Origin: Planomicrobium stackebrandtii
Lineage (GTDB): Bacteria; Bacillota; Bacilli; Bacillales_A; Planococcaceae
Reading direction: 5' to 3'
Length of the DNA: 64,000 nt
Assembly: GCF_030814955.1 (NCBI RefSeq)
Contig: NZ_JAUSWB010000001.1
Coordinates: 372,001 to 436,000, forward strand
In this document: positions 8,511 through 18,264 of the stretch, piece after piece
How positions within the stretch are numbered: the first letter of the stretch is position 1
Layout of the letters: every line of letters starts with the position of its first letter
The notes under the pieces: generated by a model
Database searches by the model: none
What the model saw: the letters and a program-made list of their open reading frames with translations, nothing else
Told to the model about the DNA's origin: nothing
Made by a program: the position numbers and the translations under genes

Positions 8511-9305
8511 TTATTCAGCTTCAAGGCCTGAAATAAATTCAGCTAGAACTTGTAAATCTTCTTCTGTTCCGTCAACACCGACTTCAAATGAAGGAGGCAT
8601 AGTCTGCTCTCCATCTGCTTCGATACCGTTGACAGCAATTTCAGCGATTTCTTCTGGTGACAAGCCAGTGCCAACCAAAGTTGGCCCTACTTGACCCTCT
8701 AAATTATCGCCGTGGCAACTGATACAAGAGCTCGCGGAATAGATTTCATATCCTGGATCCGTTGTATCAATTTCAACTTCCTCCGTGATTTGTCCTTGCG
8801 CTTCAGCTGCTTCCCAGTCATGGTTTGCTACCGATTCCCATGTAAGGAATATGATAGAAGCAATGGCAAGAAGCATGAATCCTGTAGGCAATGGACGTTT
8901 CGAAGGACGTCTTTCCGGTCCACGGTCAAGGAATGGAGCCAACATAAGTGCTCCAAAAGCAAGACCCGGCATGATAATAGCACCCACAACGTTAAATGGT
9001 CCGGATGCGAATTCGTATTTCAGTAATTGGTATAAGAACAAGAAATACCAGTCTGGCAGAGGAATATAAGCTGTATTAGTCGGATCCGCCTGGCCTTCAA
9101 GAGGCGACGGATGAGCGACAGTCAAAAGCAAATACCCGATCAAGAAGACTGCACCAATCATCCATTCTTTCAAAAGGAAGTTCGGCCAGAATGCTTCTGT
9201 TTTACCAGGGTATTCGGAGTAATCTTTAGGAACATTCGGCTTACGGAATTCCATACCTGGAACACGCGAATCCCCTACAAATTTCATCCCTTTTCCGCGA
9301 TGCAT
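8511..9305 (-). CDS. qcrC: Menaquinol:cytochrome c reductase, cytochrome b/c subunit QcrC
   Basis: Subunit of the bc complex in which the C-terminal half of cytochrome b (subunit IV-like) is fused to a cytochrome c domain, as in Bacilli. Residues 45-155 contain about three membrane helices and IPLPDWYFLFLYQLLKY, typical of subunit IV. The haem c site CISCH is at 194-198, in the outer C-terminal domain, and MPPS may supply the axial Met. Start ATG has AAGGAGGG upstream. It is last in the qcrABC operon. Its haem attachment depends on the ResB/ResC system at 44046-46885. Confidence 0.96.
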   Translation of the reverse strand: MHRGKGMKFVGDSRVPGMEFRKPNVPKDYSEYPGKTEAFWPNFLLKEWMIGAVFLIGYLLLTVAHPSPLEGQADPTNTAYIPLPDWYFLFLYQLLKYEFASGPFNVVGAIIMPGLAFGALMLAPFLDRGPERRPSKRPLPTGFMLLAIASIIFLTWESVANHDWEAAEAQGQITEEVEIDTTDPGYEIYSASSCISCHGDNLEGQVGPTLVGTGLSPEEIAEIAVNGIEADGEQTMPPSFEVGVDGTEEDLQVLAEFISGLEAE

Positions 9306-9343
9306 AGTGTTCCCTCCTTAATAAATCCGTGTTGCGGACTAAA

Positions 9344-10018
9344 TTATAGCGGTCCTGAAATACCCTGTCTTCTAATCATGATAAAGTGAGCAGCTAGCAA
9401 CCCAAGCAAAGCTGCAGGCAAGAAGAAGACGTGGATAGCGAAGAATCGAGTCAAAGTCTGTGCACCAAGAATTGTTGAATCCCCAGCCAGTAGAATTTTG
9501 ATGGTCTCCCCTATTACAGGTACGGATGCTGCAATTTCAATACCAACTTTTGTTGCAAATAGAGCTTTCATATCCCATGGCAGCAAGTAGCCTGTGAAAC
9601 TTAATCCAAGGATAACGCCGAATAGCATAACGCCAACGACCCAGTTCAATTCACGAGGTTTCTTATAAGATCCCGTAAAGAATACCCGCAGCGTATGAAG
9701 GAAAATCATAACAACTACAAGAGAAGCTCCCCAGTGGTGCATCCCACGCACAATTTCTCCAAAAGCGACTTCGTTTTGAAGATAATAAACCGACTGCCAA
9801 GCATTTTCAATATCTGGTACATAATACATTGTTAAGAACATACCGGATAAGATCTGAATCACTGTAATGAAAAATGTAAGTCCCCCAAAACAATAAACAA
9901 ATGCTGAAAAGTGGTGTGCGGGGTTTACGTGCTCAGGTACTTCATGGTCAGCAATATCACGCCAGATAGGCGTAATGTCTAATCGCTCATCAACCCAATC
10001 ATATAACTTGTTTAGCAC
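9344..10018 (-). CDS. qcrB: Menaquinol:cytochrome c reductase cytochrome b subunit QcrB
   Basis: Cytochrome b6-like membrane core of the bc complex. 224 residues with four to five helices; haem-ligating histidines lie in RGMHHWGASLVVVMIFLHTLRVF and in FFAIHVFFLPAALLGLLAAHF, and LLPWDMKALFATKVG is the usual loop. Start is GTG 10018, with GGGGG about ten bases upstream. It lies between qcrA and qcrC in one transcript and carries the quinol-oxidation site. Confidence 0.96.
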   Translation of the reverse strand: MLNKLYDWVDERLDITPIWRDIADHEVPEHVNPAHHFSAFVYCFGGLTFFITVIQILSGMFLTMYYVPDIENAWQSVYYLQNEVAFGEIVRGMHHWGASLVVVMIFLHTLRVFFTGSYKKPRELNWVVGVMLFGVILGLSFTGYLLPWDMKALFATKVGIEIAASVPVIGETIKILLAGDSTILGAQTLTRFFAIHVFFLPAALLGLLAAHFIMIRRQGISGPL

Positions 10019-10039
10019 TGGTGTCGTACCCCCTAACTA

Positions 10040-10543
10040 TTAAACTAATGTGTTGTCTCTTACTGCACCGATTGCAACAAAGCCATCCTGGTCTTGTACT
10101 TCGTACTCATCCAATGGCCCAAGCGGTGGTGTTCCTGGAATGTTCTGTCCGTTTTTCTCATAACGGCCAGCGTGGCATGGACAGAAGAATTGTGTCGGTT
10201 GTTCTGGATCTCCCGCCCAGTTCACTGTACATCCTAAATGTTTGCAAACAGGTGAAAGCGCGATTAACTTATCGCCTTCTTTATACACCCAAGCCGAATT
10301 CGTCACTTCAGAAACGTACCATGCATCCGTTTGTTCGAATGAAAAGTCGACACGTACTGGTTCTTCAGTGATATCAGCTACAGCTTGATCAGTTAAAACG
10401 AAATCTCCGCCTTCATGTTGCTGAAGTATCGGGTCTACCGCAAAACGAACCATTGGCATCAACATTCCTGCTGCCATAAAGCCGCCTACACCTGTTAATG
10501 TGTAGCCTAAAAATTGACGTCGTGATACACGATTATTACTCAT
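10040..10543 (-). CDS. qcrA: Menaquinol:cytochrome c reductase Rieske iron-sulfur subunit QcrA
   Basis: Rieske 2Fe-2S protein of the bc complex. Residues 6-32 form a twin-arginine-like anchor (SRRQFLGYT, then a hydrophobic stretch), suggesting Tat-dependent placement. Cluster ligands are Cys100, His102, Cys121 and His124, with Cys105 and Cys123 able to form the stabilising disulfide (CKHLGC and CPCHAG). The ATG at 10543 has GAGGGGGG upstream, giving 167 residues; an open frame further upstream has no ribosome site. A good promoter lies about 75 bases ahead. Confidence 0.96.
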   Translation of the reverse strand: MSNNRVSRRQFLGYTLTGVGGFMAAGMLMPMVRFAVDPILQQHEGGDFVLTDQAVADITEEPVRVDFSFEQTDAWYVSEVTNSAWVYKEGDKLIALSPVCKHLGCTVNWAGDPEQPTQFFCPCHAGRYEKNGQNIPGTPPLGPLDEYEVQDQDGFVAIGAVRDNTLV

Positions 10544-10617
10544 CCTTTTCCCCCCTCTAACATTCAAGGTCAGTCCAATGGACATACTCATTCAAATATA
10601 ATTACTAGGACAACCTA

Positions 10618-10646
10618 ATGATATATCAATCAAATCTTTAGGTCAA
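10618..10646 (-). promoter_or_regulatory. Sigma-A type promoter of qcrABC
   Basis: On the minus strand TTGACC (10646-10641) and TATCAT (10623-10618) are spaced by 17 bases, about 75 bases upstream of the qcrA start. Close to consensus and the best promoter in the gap between ypiF and qcrA. Confidence 0.7.
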
Positions 10647-10683
10647 TATCGCATTCAGCGTATTCGCGCAGTTTGTGAACATT

Positions 10684-11136
10684 TCATGAATGATGTGACC
10701 ATTCTTTCGTAAATAGCGGCAATACCTGCCTCAACTGGTCTTCCATGACCGATTTCTTGAAGGATTGGTCCATATCCTCGATGGGAATTGCAGGCAGCCA
10801 CAAAACATTTTTCATGCTGTCGATGGTGCGCCATTCTGAATCGGTCGTCAAATAAAATACGTGTTTGAACTTTGTCTGCTGCAGTTCTTCTGTCAGTTCG
10901 TCAGCAATTCGCTGCCGATTCGCTATTTTGGCATAAGAAACGGGCGGAAGCAAAAGTATCCGCCCTTTGAATTGCTTTTCCAATAATGCTGTCAAGGTTT
11001 GCAAATATTCCGAAGCCCCGGCACTTGGCTTCATTCCATTGGCGCTTAAATCCAATTGAAGCAGCGGCACAACGGCTGTATCCACGTAGTCCTGCTGGTT
11101 TAAATACTGATCCATTTCTTTACTGATAAAATGCAT
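10684..11136 (-). CDS. ypiF: DUF2487 protein YpiF
   Basis: 150-residue soluble protein that I recognise by sequence style and position as YpiF (DUF2487). No membrane segment, no known catalytic motif. It follows ypiB after 5 bases and precedes the qcrABC promoter, the same order as in B. subtilis (ypiA-ypiB-ypiF-qcrABC). Its function is not known; conserved linkage to qcr suggests a role in making or regulating the bc complex, but this is inference. Confidence 0.8.
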   Translation of the reverse strand: MHFISKEMDQYLNQQDYVDTAVVPLLQLDLSANGMKPSAGASEYLQTLTALLEKQFKGRILLLPPVSYAKIANRQRIADELTEELQQTKFKHVFYLTTDSEWRTIDSMKNVLWLPAIPIEDMDQSFKKSVMEDQLRQVLPLFTKEWSHHS

Positions 11137-11141
11137 AGAAT

Positions 11142-11705
11142 TTATTCACTCTCCGTCTTTTTAAAAGCTTTAAATGCCTGGAGCATCGCTGACAGTTCAA
11201 AAAACCGCTCACGATTATTGGCATCCAAGGCCTCATCAATTTGTTTATAAATCGTTTCTTCCTGAAAGATCGACATGCTTTCTTCCAGGATTTTCTCAGC
11301 AATCAAGCGATCCTGCTCATTAACTGTTGCATTTTTTGGCATATACGGGTTTTCCTCCAACACTGATAAATAGAGGGCTGGCGGCGGAATGCTTGGGAAA
11401 TTCAATTGAACATACAGATCATCTTCAGGATTCAGCCGCAAATCGTGAAACGACTTTTCTGCATCTGCTGTCATCAAATTCCCTTTGTAAAATCGAAACG
11501 GTATTTCTTTCGACTCAGTAGAGGACATGACCATGGCACGCGGGCAATAATGCGCTTCTTCAACAAAATGGGTTTTTTCAAGCAGGTCTTCGTTGCTCAA
11601 CATATAATTAAGAATCCAAATGCATTCACGTCTTTTCATCTTGTACGATTGCAGAAACCAACGGACGAATTGCTTTTTTTCACCTATCGATACTGAAGCG
11701 GTCAT
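11142..11705 (-). CDS. ypiB: UPF0302 family protein YpiB
   Basis: 187-residue soluble protein of the UPF0302 family: KKQFVRWFLQSYKMKRRE near the start and LIAEKILEESM towards the end, rich in charged helices. ATG 11705 was chosen because AAAGGAGG precedes it; an earlier in-frame codon lies on the ribosome site. It overlaps nothing but is just downstream of ypiA and upstream of ypiF, forming a ypiABF transcript. Biochemical function unknown. Confidence 0.85.
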   Translation of the reverse strand: MTASVSIGEKKQFVRWFLQSYKMKRRECIWILNYMLSNEDLLEKTHFVEEAHYCPRAMVMSSTESKEIPFRFYKGNLMTADAEKSFHDLRLNPEDDLYVQLNFPSIPPPALYLSVLEENPYMPKNATVNEQDRLIAEKILEESMSIFQEETIYKQIDEALDANNRERFFELSAMLQAFKAFKKTESE

Positions 11706-11719
11706 GAAATTTCCTCCTT

Positions 11720-12973
11720 TCATTCAAACGATTGCTGCCAGTCGAACCATTCAGGATTTTCCGGTTCCAATGCCTGCAGCTCTTTAATAATTTCGAGGGC
11801 AGCTGCTCTTTTTCCTTCTTCTATTAAAAATAAGGCATATTTTTTAAGAAACGCTGAGTCTTCTTTAAAAGAAGAGTAAGCTTTGTCGTAATAGGCAGTG
11901 GCTTGCTCGTAGTTTTCAGAGCGTTCATAGGCTTCTGCGATCATCGGATAAAGACCTGCCCAATCATCGCCGCTTTCAATTACCATATCCGCAAGCTCAA
12001 GCACTTCTGCATCTTGCTCCTGTGTATGGAAATACGATACCAGTGTGTAGATTGCCTCCATGTATTCCGGATCCAGTGCGATTGCCTGGCGCAGGTGGCC
12101 AACGCCTTCCCCTGCCTTGCCAAGTTTCATGGCCAGTTTGCCTGCGAACAGGTACAGTTCCTTGTCAAACTCGTCTCTTGCAATGCCTTCACTTATCGCC
12201 CGATAGGCTGCTTCATAGTCTTCTGACATGTTCAGGCTTTGCGCCTTCAATAAATAGGCGGAAAAATAATCCGGATCGGTGCCGATCAATTCGTCCAACC
12301 GGCGAACGGCCCCTTCATATTGTCGGGTCTGGAAAGCGGCAAATGCTGCGCCAAACAGGACATCGGGCGTAGCCGAATCTTCCAGGGCCTTCTCATAATA
12401 AGGCAACGCTTCTTCGTACGCGGCTCCAGCACTGTAAACCTCTGCCAGCCGTTCTGAAATATTGACGCCTTCGATGACGACCCTCTGAGCTTCAAGCTCC
12501 TGATAAATCTTCGCGGATTCCAGGTAGCGGCCGGAATCCAACAGCAATTCCGCTTTTGCCTGCTGCAGCAGCGGCTCATCCGGCATCAGCTCGATCGCTT
12601 CGTTCAAGCGGTTCTCAGCGGCTTCAAGCAAGCCCTGCAGCTGGAACAAGTCCGCCAGCGTGACAAGTGCCTGTGCGTATAACTCATCGTCTTTAGGCAC
12701 TTCCATCAAGGCATTCAAAGCATCATCTTCCCGGTCGGCATCAATCAGCAAATTGGCTCGGTCGATAATGAGCTGCGCTTCTTCCGGAAAAATGTATTGC
12801 AGATGCTCCAGCACTTTGATCGCTTCTTCCACAAAGCCGATTTCTGCCAGCCATTCCGACAATCCGTATTGCTCATCGGGATCTCCCTGCAACAAATAGC
12901 TTTCCAATAATGTATTCAGGAGATTCGGATCTCCTTGTTCCACCGCTTTTTGTATCTCTTGTAAGTTAGCCAT
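11720..12973 (-). CDS. ypiA: Tetratricopeptide-repeat protein YpiA
   Basis: 417-residue soluble protein built almost entirely of degenerate TPR helices, e.g. AYEEALPYYEKALEDS, YEGAVRRLDELIGTDPDYF and YEQATAYYDKAYSSF. TPR solenoids are protein-protein scaffolds. It heads the ypiA-ypiB-ypiF set upstream of qcrABC. Strongly acidic composition. No enzymatic motif; partner unknown. Confidence 0.88.
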   Translation of the reverse strand: MANLQEIQKAVEQGDPNLLNTLLESYLLQGDPDEQYGLSEWLAEIGFVEEAIKVLEHLQYIFPEEAQLIIDRANLLIDADREDDALNALMEVPKDDELYAQALVTLADLFQLQGLLEAAENRLNEAIELMPDEPLLQQAKAELLLDSGRYLESAKIYQELEAQRVVIEGVNISERLAEVYSAGAAYEEALPYYEKALEDSATPDVLFGAAFAAFQTRQYEGAVRRLDELIGTDPDYFSAYLLKAQSLNMSEDYEAAYRAISEGIARDEFDKELYLFAGKLAMKLGKAGEGVGHLRQAIALDPEYMEAIYTLVSYFHTQEQDAEVLELADMVIESGDDWAGLYPMIAEAYERSENYEQATAYYDKAYSSFKEDSAFLKKYALFLIEEGKRAAALEIIKELQALEPENPEWFDWQQSFE

Positions 12974-13035
12974 CCTATCACCTTTTCCTTCACGTTCTTA
13001 CTCTCATCCTACACGAAAGATTCTTATTATCATAA

Positions 13036-13060
13036 TAAAAAAACTCTCCATCAGGAGAGT
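13036..13060 (-). terminator. Terminator after aroA
   Basis: Minus strand ACTCTCC and GGAGAGT (13060-13054 with 13049-13043) pair around a 4-base loop, followed by seven Ts. It starts directly at the aroA stop codon and closes the aro operon. Confidence 0.88.
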
Positions 13061-14343
13061 CAATTTGTCAGTAAATTCAGTTGTTCAAAGAAATTCGGAT
13101 AAGAAATGGAGATGCAGTCCGGATCGTCAATCACGATTTCCCCGGAGGCTGCCAAAGCGCCGATTGCCGCCATCATGCCAAGGCGGTGATCGCCGTAGGA
13201 AGTCATTTCAGCCCCCGTCAAAGGCGTTGGGCCATGGATGATCATGCCGTCTTCTGTCGCTTCGATGTTTGCACCCATTTTCGATAATTCCTTGACGACT
13301 GCAGCAATGCGGTCGGTTTCCTTGACCCGCAGCTCTTCAGCATCCTTAATCACGGTCGTGCCTTCTGCTTGTGTCGCGATGAGGGCAATCAAAGGAATTT
13401 CATCGATTAGCCTTGGAATCAGGTCTCCGCCGATTTCAATTCCTTTTAAAGCACTCGAAGTGACAGTCAAATCCGCCGAGCGCTCTCCTTGCGTGTCGAT
13501 TTCTTCTATTTCAATAATGCCCCCCATTTGTTTGACCACATCCAAAATGCCTGTTCGAGTGGGATTGATGCCAACATTTTTCAATGTCACTTTGCTGCCT
13601 TCCGTTATCAAAGCAGCACCGATCATAAACGCAGCAGACGAAATATCTCCAGGCACCTGTACATGCGCAGCGGTCAGTTTTTGGCCGCCTTCAAGCTTGA
13701 TCAGGTGATCTTCCCGTGCAATCGTCGCCCCAAAATGTTCCAGCATGATTTCTGTATGATCGCGCGAAGCGATTGGCTCATGAATAATCGTTTTGCCTTC
13801 GGCTTTTAACGCAGCCAACAAAATCGCGGATTTTACTTGGGCACTGGCAACCGGCAGGGTATAGTCAATTGCTTTTAGCCCCGTCCCCTGAACTGCTAAT
13901 GGGGTATATTGTCCATCCATGCGCCCGCGAATATCCGCACCCATTTCGCGAAGCGGATTGATGATGCGCTTCATTGGCCGTTTGGCTATTGATTCGTCTC
14001 CTGCCAATACGGAATGAAAGCCTGTTCCAGCCAGTAAGCCAAGCATCAGGCGTGTCGTCGTTCCCGAATTTCCAGTATCCAACACTTCTGAAGGTTCACT
14101 CCAGGAATCTTCGCCTTCGCTTTGAATGGTCACCAGTTTGTCTGAAATGTCGATTTTTACGCCCAGTTTCTTAAAGCAGGCAATGGTGCTTAAACAATCA
14201 TCGCCCATTAAAAAACCCTCCACAGTGGTCTTGCCTGTTGCCATAGATCCAAACATAATGGCTCTATGGGAAATCGATTTGTCCCCTGGCACTTGAATGC
14301 TGCCTTTTAAGCTTGGTTTATTGTATGTTAGCGATAATGCCAT
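13060..14343 (-). CDS. aroA: 3-phosphoshikimate 1-carboxyvinyltransferase (EPSP synthase)
   Basis: Sixth shikimate step, joining shikimate-3-phosphate and phosphoenolpyruvate. GDKSISHRA lies at residues 20-28, [19 protein letters not shown] and RVKETDRI follow, all diagnostic; the Gly/Thr pattern of the PEP site resembles class II (Gram-positive) enzymes. ATG 14343 gives 427 residues; the open frame extends 40 codons upstream into tyrA but lacks homology there. In B. subtilis nomenclature this gene is aroE. It is last in the aroC-aroB-aroH-tyrA-aroA run. Confidence 0.95.
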   Translation of the reverse strand: MALSLTYNKPSLKGSIQVPGDKSISHRAIMFGSMATGKTTVEGFLMGDDCLSTIACFKKLGVKIDISDKLVTIQSEGEDSWSEPSEVLDTGNSGTTTRLMLGLLAGTGFHSVLAGDESIAKRPMKRIINPLREMGADIRGRMDGQYTPLAVQGTGLKAIDYTLPVASAQVKSAILLAALKAEGKTIIHEPIASRDHTEIMLEHFGATIAREDHLIKLEGGQKLTAAHVQVPGDISSAAFMIGAALITEGSKVTLKNVGINPTRTGILDVVKQMGGIIEIEEIDTQGERSADLTVTSSALKGIEIGGDLIPRLIDEIPLIALIATQAEGTTVIKDAEELRVKETDRIAAVVKELSKMGANIEATEDGMIIHGPTPLTGAEMTSYGDHRLGMMAAIGALAASGEIVIDDPDCISISYPNFFEQLNLLTN

Positions 14344-14359
14344 GGGCTTATCCGTCCTT

Positions 14360-15448
14360 TCAGGAAATATACGAATCGTAAACTGTCCGTGCGGAGATGC
14401 ATTTTTGTGCACGGTCACGGTCTTCTGCTGTTTGGAAACTGATGACGAGTATACCGAAAACATCTTCTCGCGTTTCCAGGATCCGAAGGTTGACGATGCT
14501 GATTTCTTCTTCTGCCAGATAGCCCGTCAGTTCTGAAATGCTGCCCGGAACATCCGGTATATCAATATAAAGGTCAAAAACAGAAAACATTGCGCCATGT
14601 CCGGCAATGGGAAGTTCGTCCCGCACGGTTTTGGCGTGTGAAAAGAACTGCTGGATCGGTTCCGGATCATTTTTTATGAGCATTTCCTTTAATTGATCCA
14701 TCTGCTCCATCCAATTGCCGAGTTGCTGGACGATCATGGCGTTGTTCTGCGTTGTGATATCACGCCACATCTCCGGATTGGCTGACGCAATGCGTGTTGT
14801 ATCGCGGAAACCACCAGCTGCCAACTGACGGGCAAACGGAAATTTATCTTCCTGATCCAGTTGATGGACAAGTGAAGCCGCAATAAGATGCGGAAAATGA
14901 CTGACGATGGCCGTCATATGGTCGTGTTCTTCCGCTGGCAGCACTTCAACTTTTGCTTTAGTGACGGATAGTAAATCCTTCAAAAACTGAAGACGTTTTT
15001 CATCCGTGCTGTCGCCAGGCGTCAAAATATAAAAGGCGTTTTCAAATAAGACATCTTTTGCAGCCTCGACGCCGCTTTTGTGGGAACCTGCCATCGGATG
15101 ACCACCTATAAACAAATGGTTAAGAGCCTTCGCAGCTTCCATAATCTGCAATTTTGTACTGCCCGTATCTGTTAAGATGACATCTTCTTTTAAATTCCAG
15201 TATTTGCTTTGTTCCATCAGTTTGATCGTCGCCCCAACCGGTGTGGCAAAAACAATAACATCCGCGTCGGATGCTGCCTGTTCAAGCGATGGCGGCGAAC
15301 TATGTATAATGCCCATTTTAAAAGCTTTTCTGGCAGTCAATGGATCGGCGTCATAGCCTGCTACATGAACATCATGGTTGCGTTGAAGCGCTTTTGCCAA
15401 TGATCCGCCGATCAATCCCAGCCCAATAATTAAAATATGCGTTGTCAC
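14360..15448 (-). CDS. tyrA: Prephenate dehydrogenase with C-terminal ACT domain
   Basis: NAD-dependent conversion of prephenate to 4-hydroxyphenylpyruvate for tyrosine. Nucleotide motif GLGLIGGS at 9-16; substrate motif [16 protein letters not shown]; helical dimer domain to about 285; an ACT domain ([19 protein letters not shown]) at about 292-362, probably for tyrosine feedback. GTG start overlaps the aroH stop (GTGA). In B. subtilis trpEDCFBA and hisC separate aroH from tyrA; here there is no gap at all. Confidence 0.95.
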   Translation of the reverse strand: MTTHILIIGLGLIGGSLAKALQRNHDVHVAGYDADPLTARKAFKMGIIHSSPPSLEQAASDADVIVFATPVGATIKLMEQSKYWNLKEDVILTDTGSTKLQIMEAAKALNHLFIGGHPMAGSHKSGVEAAKDVLFENAFYILTPGDSTDEKRLQFLKDLLSVTKAKVEVLPAEEHDHMTAIVSHFPHLIAASLVHQLDQEDKFPFARQLAAGGFRDTTRIASANPEMWRDITTQNNAMIVQQLGNWMEQMDQLKEMLIKNDPEPIQQFFSHAKTVRDELPIAGHGAMFSVFDLYIDIPDVPGSISELTGYLAEEEISIVNLRILETREDVFGILVISFQTAEDRDRAQKCISARTVYDSYIS

Positions 15449-15828
15449 GTCGAACTCACCTGGCTTTTAGCTGTCAAGTCCGGGCGCAGTTTCGTGGCTT
15501 CATTCAAGTAAACGTGATGGATTTCCTTTTGGCCCAGTTCTGTATTGACATGCATCATGACGCGGATGCATAATGGCATGCCGCCGGGAACATCCATTTC
15601 ATGGGTACACATAACCGGAACATAGGTCCATTCCTCGATAGTCCGAACAGCTTTGGCAGGAAAAGCTGATGTAATGTCTGTCGTTGTCGAAATGATGACA
15701 GAAGCAACATGGTCCGGCTCAATTTTATTTTCTTTGGCCATTTCCAAAACTAGCCGTGTTGTTTCTTTTAGAACTTCTTCGGGCTGATCGGCAGAAACTG
15801 TAATCGCACCTCTTACTCCACGTATCAT
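15445..15828 (-). CDS. aroH: Chorismate mutase, monofunctional AroH type
   Basis: Rearranges chorismate to prephenate. Short single-domain AroH fold (about 127 residues) with MIRGVRGAITV at the start, AVRTIEEWTYVPVMC and the C-terminal HHVYLNEATKLRPDL; Arg residues of the active site (R near 7, R near 90) are present in those motifs. The ATG at 15828 shares its first base with the aroB TGA (TGATG); a TTG directly before it is an alternative. Followed by tyrA with a 4-base overlap. Confidence 0.95.
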   Translation of the reverse strand: MIRGVRGAITVSADQPEEVLKETTRLVLEMAKENKIEPDHVASVIISTTTDITSAFPAKAVRTIEEWTYVPVMCTHEMDVPGGMPLCIRVMMHVNTELGQKEIHHVYLNEATKLRPDLTAKSQVSST

Positions 15829-16901
15829 CAAATCACATCTCCTATCTGTAACACTAGTTTTTCATACGCCGCATGCGCACGCTGCTCTTCTATTTGCTCA
15901 ACAAATGGCATGCCCGTCCGTTCGAGCAAAACGAAGTTCAGCACTCCTCTAGAGGACTTTTTGTCTTTTTTCATATAAGGCAATAAGGATTCAAACGAAA
16001 TTTCCCGCAGCAAATAGAGTGGGTAGCCATTGGCACTGGACCATGCAATAAATCTATCCAGTTTTTCATGTTCCGATAACAGCAAAGCATATGTCATTCC
16101 AAGCACAACCGCTTCTCCATGAGTCAGTTTGCCATAGCCAAGATGACCTTCCAGTGCATGCGCTAACGTGTGGCCGAAATTCAAATATTTGCGGACACCG
16201 CCTTCGAATTCATCTTCTTCTACAATTGCCGCTTTTACAGCAATGCCTTTTTCCAAATGACGGTTCAGATCTTCTTCTGTCATCTCGGTGAAATCACGAA
16301 TAGCCAGCAATTCCTCCAACCATTCTTCATTTGATATAAAGGCGTGTTTGATCACTTCAGCCATACCGGAACGAACTTCTCCAGGCGGCAGTGTGGCCAA
16401 TAGTCTGCTATCGTATAAAACCGCTTTCGGCTGATAAAAAGTGCCGATCATATTTTTGCCAAGCTCATGATTGATGGCCGTTTTCCCGCCGACTGCACTG
16501 TCGTGCGCCAGAATGGTGGTCGGGAGCTGAATAAAGGGAATGCCCCGCATAAAAGTCGAAGCGACAAACCCTGCTACATCTCCCGTAGCGCCTCCGCCAA
16601 AAGCCAGCAATAAAGAATCTCGCGAACAGTTTTCAGCTAGCAAAAAGCTGTGGCAAGCCATAAAAGTTTCCACAGATTTCGCACTTTCTCCTGCGGGAAC
16701 AGTCAACACACGGACGTCCCAGTCTGCTAAAAATTCCAGTAAATACGGTAAGTGAAGTTCCGCTACCTGCTCGTCCGCGATCACCACAATGTGGTCCGCT
16801 TTATCCAGCAAGTGGCGGTAAGCATCAGCAAACAAATCGAATGCACCGGCACCGATATGAACTGAATAAGGATGATCAGCTTCGACCCGCAATTGCTTCA
16901 T
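15828..16901 (-). CDS. aroB: 3-dehydroquinate synthase
   Basis: NAD- and metal-dependent second shikimate step. Contains FGGGATGDVAGFVASTFMRG, LPTTILAHDSAVGGKT and NFGHTLAHALE, which carry the nucleotide site and the zinc-binding Glu/His residues. 357 residues is the family length. It follows aroC after two bases, with AAGGAG in the aroC tail serving as its ribosome site, so translation is likely coupled. Confidence 0.96.
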   Translation of the reverse strand: MKQLRVEADHPYSVHIGAGAFDLFADAYRHLLDKADHIVVIADEQVAELHLPYLLEFLADWDVRVLTVPAGESAKSVETFMACHSFLLAENCSRDSLLLAFGGGATGDVAGFVASTFMRGIPFIQLPTTILAHDSAVGGKTAINHELGKNMIGTFYQPKAVLYDSRLLATLPPGEVRSGMAEVIKHAFISNEEWLEELLAIRDFTEMTEEDLNRHLEKGIAVKAAIVEEDEFEGGVRKYLNFGHTLAHALEGHLGYGKLTHGEAVVLGMTYALLLSEHEKLDRFIAWSSANGYPLYLLREISFESLLPYMKKDKKSSRGVLNFVLLERTGMPFVEQIEEQRAHAAYEKLVLQIGDVI

Positions 16902-16903
16902 GC

Positions 16904-18076
16904 TTAAAACTCCTTCGTGTAATTCTTATAGTTTTTCAAGTTCTCGGCCAATCGCGGCATCTGATCTGCATCAAATTGATCCAGCAGCGCATTAGCCACT
17001 TCCCAGGCCACTACATGCTCAGCAACAATCGAAGCTGCCGGTACCGCACAGCTGTCAGAACGTTCGATGCTTGCCTGGAACGGTTCTTTCGTTTCAATGT
17101 CCACGCTTTGGAGCGGCTTGTATAAAGTTGGAATCGGCTTCATAACGCCTCTGACAATAATTGGCATCCCTGTTGTCATGCCACCCTCAAATCCACCGAG
17201 GTTATTGGTTTTTCGTGTATAGCCGTTTACTTCGTCCCACAGAATTTCATCATGGACTTCACTGCCGGGTTTTCTGGCCATTTCAAAGCCTAAGCCGAAT
17301 TCCACACCTTTAAAAGCATTGATGCTCATAATCGCTGCCGCCAATTTGGCGTCCAACTTCCGGTCGTAATGGACATAGCTGCCAATTCCTGCCGGCATGC
17401 CTTCCACAATCACTTCTACTGTTCCACCGATAGAATCCCCGTTTTTCTTCGTTTGGTCGATTAAATCCGTCATTTGCTTTGTAACGGAAGGATCTGCACA
17501 ATAAACTGCATCGTTCTCAACGATTTCACGGATTTCATCTGCAGACTTTCCTAGATAGCTTTCGGGGTTTACTTTGATGCCGCCTATTTCAGTCACGTGG
17601 GAAACAATCTTGATGCCCAGTTCCGCAAGCAATTGCTTGGCTACTGCACCAACTGCCACACGTACCGTCGTTTCACGTGCAGAAGACCGCTCTAAGACGT
17701 TTCTTAGATCTCGGTGTCCATATTTCATGCCGCCGTTCAAGTCTGCGTGTCCGGGACGAGGACGCGAAATTTGGCGCTTCACTTCTTCTGTATCTTCAAT
17801 TGGCTCAATGCCCATAATAGAAGTCCAGTGTTTCCAGTCGTCATTCGTGACGACTAAAGCGACAGGAGAACCCAATGTCTTGCCGTGCCGAACGCCGGAA
17901 ACGATTTCCACTGTATCTTTCTCGATCTGCATCCGTCTTCCCCGGCCGTGTCCGCCCTGGCGTCTTTTCAACTCTTTATTGACCAGTTCTGCTGTCAAAG
18001 GCAATTGCGCCGGCAACCCCTCTATGATGGCAGTCAATTGCGGACCGTGTGATTCTCCTGCTGTTAAATAACGCAT
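16904..18076 (-). CDS. aroC: Chorismate synthase
   Basis: FMN-dependent last step to chorismate, from which tyrosine, phenylalanine, tryptophan, folate and menaquinone branch. Signature [17 protein letters not shown] at the start, [16 protein letters not shown] motif ([18 protein letters not shown]), [17 protein letters not shown] and [16 protein letters not shown]. 390 residues as usual. First gene of the aro run, with GGGAGAAAG before its ATG. In B. subtilis (where it is aroF) cheR lies between it and ndk; no chemotaxis gene is present here. Confidence 0.96.
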   Translation of the reverse strand: MRYLTAGESHGPQLTAIIEGLPAQLPLTAELVNKELKRRQGGHGRGRRMQIEKDTVEIVSGVRHGKTLGSPVALVVTNDDWKHWTSIMGIEPIEDTEEVKRQISRPRPGHADLNGGMKYGHRDLRNVLERSSARETTVRVAVGAVAKQLLAELGIKIVSHVTEIGGIKVNPESYLGKSADEIREIVENDAVYCADPSVTKQMTDLIDQTKKNGDSIGGTVEVIVEGMPAGIGSYVHYDRKLDAKLAAAIMSINAFKGVEFGLGFEMARKPGSEVHDEILWDEVNGYTRKTNNLGGFEGGMTTGMPIIVRGVMKPIPTLYKPLQSVDIETKEPFQASIERSDSCAVPAASIVAEHVVAWEVANALLDQFDADQMPRLAENLKNYKNYTKEF

Positions 18077-18218
18077 TTACGCTTTCTCCCTTCAACGTGC
18101 TAAAGTATTTATGTACCACTATACCATAAGGCATTTCTTCAATTCTATAAGAAAATCACTTAAAGTGAAACTTCAATCAATTGAAAATACACCATATTGC
18201 CAAGTTTCTGGTTCCAAC

Positions 18219-18248
18219 AAAAAAAACCGCCCCATGTATGGGACAGTT
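18219..18248 (-). terminator. Terminator after ndk
   Basis: Minus strand AACTGTCCCAT and ATGGGGCGGTT pair with two G-U pairs around a tiny loop and are followed by a long T-run. Ends the ndk transcript ahead of aroC. Confidence 0.85.
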
Positions 18249-18264
18249 TTTTCAACAGTGTGGA

